Shown here: positions 60,929 to 64,000 of the stretch, piece by piece
Layout: each line of letters starts with the position of its first letter
Numbering within the stretch: the stretch's first letter is position 1
Assembly: GCF_001746295.1 (NCBI RefSeq)
Contig: NZ_MJAH01000006.1
Span: forward strand, 594,187-658,186
Reading direction: 5' to 3'
DNA: 64,000 bases
From: Streptomyces sp. LUP47B
GTDB taxonomy: Bacteria > Actinomycetota > Actinomycetes > Streptomycetales > Streptomycetaceae
Program-made: the position numbers and the translations under genes
The notes under the pieces: generated by a model
The model's input: the letters and a program-made list of their open reading frames with translations, nothing else
The model's database searches: none
Told to the model about the DNA's origin: nothing

Positions 60929-62467
60929 GTGACGCCCTTGTCTTTGCGAGACGACCTCACCGTGCCACACCACAGTCATCAGGCAGAACCACAGCGGCAG
61001 ATCCCTCACCCGTTCGGCCGACTGGGCCTTCACCACCTTCGCCCGGCAGCCGCCGAACTCGTGCTCCTAGGGGATCTCACCGGCCGGTACGCGACGGGCA
61101 GTTACAGCAGGCTCGGCTCCGACGGCCGCACCGTGGCCGTGCGCCAGGACCGGCAGGGCGCGGCCGAGCACGGGCACCGCGTCACGGCGGCGATCGCCTG
61201 CCATGTCGCTCGGGCCGGCGGCACCGTCGACGAGCTGACCCGGTTGCTGCTGCACCCCGACCACGAGGGTGGTCGGCATGCCCGCCACATCGCAGTGCGC
61301 TCGGGGCAGGCGCGCGCCCTGGACTACATCCGCCGGGTGTGGGCCAGCGCGACAGCCGTGGTCGCCGGAACTCGAGCACTGGGCTCACGCCACCACGCAT
61401 ACGAGGTCTTGGCCGCGCTGCGGGATCGCATCGAGACCACGCCCTGGCGCGGCGAGCGGGGACGGACCGCGCTGCGGGTGCTGCGGGCGCATCTGAACTT
61501 CGCCGAGGCCGCCGGTGGCCCTCTGCACCACGCCAGTGAGCGGCAGACCGCGGAGGAAGCGGGAGTCTCCCGCACAACCCTGCGGGTGGTCTACGAGACC
61601 GTTCTCAAGCCTGGGGGCTGGCTGCGTCGGCTGCGGGTCGGGCATGGCCGGGAGGGTTCCACCTGGTACCTCGACTACGGCAGCGCCGGTGGCCGTCGTG
61701 GCTCCGCTTCACTGTCTCGTTTCTGGACCACTCAGTACCCCCCCGACCTGGCACTTGAGGAGTGGACCAGCCCTGAGACGGCCATGACGGCCGACATCGA
61801 CTCCACCGTCATCGCCCGTCTGATGGGCCACGACGCCTTCGCCCACCGCGGCCTCGGCAGCTCCGCCCTCATGATCATCGGAGCGCTGCAGGTCCGGCCC
61901 GCTCAGACGGTCAGCGATCTCGTCGGTACGGCTTCCGTGTCCCGTGCCACTGCCTACCGGACTTTGCGGCGCCTGGCCGACCACGGTCTCGTGCACCACG
62001 ACGGCGAGACCTGGACCCTCGCTCCCCGCGCCGTGGAGGGCTTCGGCAACGGCTCTCAGGATGCCGCCACGGAACCGGGCGCACGGCCGGCACAGGGCTG
62101 GGACGGCATCGCCCAGTGCTACGCCACGGCGGGCGTCGCGGTCCGGCGCAGGACTCTGCACGCGGTCGAGCGGGCGGCATACCAAAAGGCGCTGGACCGG
62201 TTCGCGGGACACCGCAGCAAGGCCACGGTGATCGTCCGCGACGGGCGCCAGGTCCTGGTCCCGGCACCGCGGCCCGATGAGATCCCGTCCGCGTGGCAGA
62301 CCCCGGGCGGCAGCGTCCTCGACCCAGTCACCGGTCGGCCTGCCGCCGATTGGCGCCTCGCCACGGACGGGCGACTGATCCTCATCACCCCTGCTGACCA
62401 GCGCAGTTACGACGAGCTGGCCGCTGCCCATGCCGAAGCCCTCAGGGAATGGAACTCCGCCGCGTGA
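60929..62467 (+). CDS. Plasmid-type winged-helix protein
   Basis: 512 residues from GTG 60929; GTG 60962 is an alternative, and neither has a strong Shine-Dalgarno sequence. No catalytic motif is seen. Two DNA-binding modules stand out: SERQTAEEAGVSRTTLRVVY followed by GGWLRRLRVG at about 200-250, and QTVSDLVGTASVSRATAYRT then LRRLADHGLVHHDG at about 330-370. The N-terminal part (ELTRLLLHPDHEGGRHARH) recalls helical tails of actinobacterial plasmid replication or primase proteins. It may control or initiate element replication; unproven. Its stop overlaps the next start (GTGA). Confidence 0.6.
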   Translation: MTPLSLRDDLTVPHHSHQAEPQRQIPHPFGRLGLHHLRPAAAELVLLGDLTGRYATGSYSRLGSDGRTVAVRQDRQGAAEHGHRVTAAIACHVARAGGTVDELTRLLLHPDHEGGRHARHIAVRSGQARALDYIRRVWASATAVVAGTRALGSRHHAYEVLAALRDRIETTPWRGERGRTALRVLRAHLNFAEAAGGPLHHASERQTAEEAGVSRTTLRVVYETVLKPGGWLRRLRVGHGREGSTWYLDYGSAGGRRGSASLSRFWTTQYPPDLALEEWTSPETAMTADIDSTVIARLMGHDAFAHRGLGSSALMIIGALQVRPAQTVSDLVGTASVSRATAYRTLRRLADHGLVHHDGETWTLAPRAVEGFGNGSQDAATEPGARPAQGWDGIAQCYATAGVAVRRRTLHAVERAAYQKALDRFAGHRSKATVIVRDGRQVLVPAPRPDEIPSAWQTPGGSVLDPVTGRPAADWRLATDGRLILITPADQRSYDELAAAHAEALREWNSAA

Positions 62468-63033
62468 CTCCACAACCCCCACCCGCCGATGCTGAGAGCC
62501 AATCGATCACTCCTGAAGGCCTGCGCGAGCAGTACGAGTCCGGCGCCACCGTCGCCGAACTCGTCGCCACGAGCGGGCTGTCGTACGGCACGGTCCTGAA
62601 TCGTCTGCGCGAGGCCGGGACCGTGATGCGCACCTCGTGGCAGACGCGCAGGATGCGCGACGGGCAAGCCCGCCGCAATCTCGCGGCCCGTCTGCGCCGT
62701 CTCTACGAGCAACAGGGCGCCACGCTCACGGAGTTGGCCACGGCAGCGTCCGTGACGCGACGTGCCGCCCGGCGACTGCTGATCGAGGCCGGGGGCACGC
62801 CCCGCACCGCCCAGCAGACACTCCGTATCCGCTCTGCAGCCAATGCCGCACGTCGGATGAAGCTCGCGTTGTCCCTGCGCGCACGGTACGAGGCCGGCGC
62901 CACCGTGCCGGACCTCGCCGAGGAGTGCAGCTACTCCGTCGCCACCGTCTATCGGCTCCTGCACCAGGCAGGCACCCGGATGCGGCCCAAGCACAGCCAC
63001 GGCCCGGCCCGCACCCCGAGGAAGCGGTCATGA
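62464..63033 (+). CDS. Triple helix-turn-helix protein
   Basis: 189 residues, GTG 62464 overlapping the upstream stop (ATG 62449 possible). The chain is three tandem copies of one unit of about 57-61 residues, each with a helix-turn-helix: LREQYESGATVAELVATSGL (from 20), LRRLYEQQGATLTELATAAS (from 77) and LRARYEAGATVPDLAEECSY (from 138), each followed by an S/T-rich recognition helix and an EAG/QAG turn. Basic linkers join them. It could bind an extended or repeated DNA site, for example a centromere-like or origin site, in concert with the downstream ParA. No other domain. Confidence 0.7.
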   Translation: MTPQPPPADAESQSITPEGLREQYESGATVAELVATSGLSYGTVLNRLREAGTVMRTSWQTRRMRDGQARRNLAARLRRLYEQQGATLTELATAASVTRRAARRLLIEAGGTPRTAQQTLRIRSAANAARRMKLALSLRARYEAGATVPDLAEECSYSVATVYRLLHQAGTRMRPKHSHGPARTPRKRS

Positions 63034-63214
63034 GCGCCCTCGAAGGTGTCCCCGTCGGCGCCTGGCACATCCCGAGTCCGACGGTGCGCCACCCCGGATC
63101 CAGCACTGCAGCACGGGCCCCTCCTTCGTCCGTATTCAGCCGCCTCCGACGTCGGCCTTCTCACCGACGCACTCAAGTCAACGCACCTTTCCCGATTCTG
63201 GAGATCAAGCACAC

Positions 63215-63931
63215 GTGAGTGAGAACACTCGTACCAAGACCCTGGCCGCGGCCACGGCGAGCGCCTGGGACGCGTTCGTCATCGTCGTCGGCATGCTCAA
63301 GGGCGGCACCGGCAAGACCACCTCTGCCTGGTTCATCGCCCTCTACTACGCCGTCGTCCTCGACCTGCCGACGCTGCTGCTGGACGCGGACGCGACCAGC
63401 CAGTCCGCCTACGACTGGTTCAAGGTCGCCCAGGCCGAAGGCTTCGAGATCCCCGCCAACCTGGTCATCGAGCGCTACCCGTTCGACGACATCGCCGAGT
63501 ACATCCGCACCAAGCGCGCCGAGTTCGGCGCGATCGTGGTCGACGCCGGCGGTGGCAGCGCCCGCATCTTCCACGAGGCTGTTACCGAGGCGAACCTGCT
63601 GCTCGTCCCGGTCGCTCCCACCAAGATCGAGCGCCGGAAGCTCGTGGCCACCTTTGACGAGGCCGAGCGTGCCGCCGCCCGCAACGAGCAGGGTGTCACC
63701 GCCCACGTCGTGATGGTCAAGGCGGACGACCGCACCAGCCTGCCCCGCACCGCGAAGGACAAGCTGCTGGAGCCCGCCAGGGGCGAGGGCATCGGCCCGG
63801 ACCGCGACGAGGCGTTCCCGCTCGCCGAGACCACCATCCACTCCTGGGTGCACTACATGGAGGCCTTCGGAGAGATCCCCACCGAACTGAGCGAGTACGC
63901 CAACCTGATGAAGGAGCTGACCGAGGCATGA
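63215..63931 (+). CDS. ParA/Soj-type partition ATPase
   Basis: 238 residues from GTG 63215 (GGAG 11 bases upstream). Deviant Walker A KGGTGKTTSAWF with the signature lysine, Walker A' DADATSQSAYDWF and Walker B IVVDAGGGSARIF. Length fits small plasmid ParA proteins without the extra DNA-binding domain. Its stop overlaps the ATG of the next gene (ATGA), where a ParB-like partner is expected. Chromosomal parAB of Streptomyces lies near oriC; this copy belongs to the element and probably stabilises or segregates it. Confidence 0.85.
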   Translation: MSENTRTKTLAAATASAWDAFVIVVGMLKGGTGKTTSAWFIALYYAVVLDLPTLLLDADATSQSAYDWFKVAQAEGFEIPANLVIERYPFDDIAEYIRTKRAEFGAIVVDAGGGSARIFHEAVTEANLLLVPVAPTKIERRKLVATFDEAERAAARNEQGVTAHVVMVKADDRTSLPRTAKDKLLEPARGEGIGPDRDEAFPLAETTIHSWVHYMEAFGEIPTELSEYANLMKELTEA

Positions 63932-64000
63932 GCGAGAAGAACGAGAGGCCGAAACCGCCGACCCGCCGCACCGGCGGGCGCACCCTGGGCGGGGCCAAGA
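63928..64000 (+). CDS. Start of gene coupled to parA, cut by window edge
   Basis: ATG 63928 overlaps the parA stop. Only 24 codons are visible, basic and Pro/Arg-rich (MSEKNERPKPPTRRTGGRTL). Position suggests a ParB-type or other DNA-binding partner; the sequence is too short to tell. Confidence 0.5.
   Translation, partial: MSEKNERPKPPTRRTGGRTLGGAK

Overview
The window reads as a piece of a Streptomyces chromosome. It has very high GC, tight gene packing, frequent GTG starts, ATGA/GTGA stop-start overlaps and several promoters whose -10 lies only 6 to 12 bases before the start codon. It carries signature genes of the genus: the principal sigma factor hrdB (511 codons from its GTG), the sporulation regulator whiH, the nrdR-nrdJ pair, lexA, rshA and parE. 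The gene order is the one I remember around SCO5793-SCO5832 of S. coelicolor; that is recollection, not a search.

Layout. 1-6.9 kb: 3' part of dapF, an RSH (ppGpp) enzyme, a region of degenerate 31-bp repeats, an M1-type peptidase and hflX. 7-13.7 kb: a lipoprotein serine protease, then a three-gene NRPS-independent siderophore-type cluster (diaminobutyrate-type aminotransferase, IucA/IucC synthetase, GNAT acetyltransferase) followed by a 14-bp tandem repeat array. 14-21.3 kb: DNA damage and nucleotide supply (dinG-like helicase, lexA, nrdR, nrdJ). 21.3-30.1 kb: small conserved genes, an ADP-ribosylglycohydrolase, an MFS/TetR efflux pair with two palindromic operators, and rnhB. 30.3-37.9 kb: a RecQ helicase with a phosphoribosyltransferase-like tail, a DUF4192 gene, a glycogen-debranching-like gene and a Nudix regulator-like gene. 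37.9-46.9 kb: ABC transporter, whiH, hrdB, secreted trypsin-like protease, parE. 47.2-58 kb: NarL-type two-component system, acetate-type symporter pair, and an SsuABC-like ABC transporter flanked by two paralogous CitB-type response regulators, one with its CitA-type kinase. 58-60.4 kb: a thioredoxin-like Fe-S family gene under an almost canonical iron box, and a citrate-synthase paralogue with an N-terminal helix-turn-helix.

The most unusual part is the right end. Opposite the citrate synthase paralogue, a second citrate synthase gene starts normally at 60432 but stops after 40 codons. From about 60554 the sequence changes to foreign-looking DNA: direct repeats, hairpins, a plasmid-style winged-helix protein, a protein made of three tandem helix-turn-helix units, a ParA-type ATPase and the start of a coupled partner gene. 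I read this as the left end of an integrated mobile element (or a plasmid/chromosome junction) that split the citrate synthase gene; its right end, and any integrase, lie outside the window.

How the genes work together: most of the window is housekeeping and developmental core (stringent response, SOS, ribonucleotide reduction, principal sigma factor, topoisomerase, sporulation). Embedded in it are iron-related functions (siderophore-type cluster, iron-box gene), sensing/transport modules and the invading element. No rRNA, tRNA or CRISPR array was seen.
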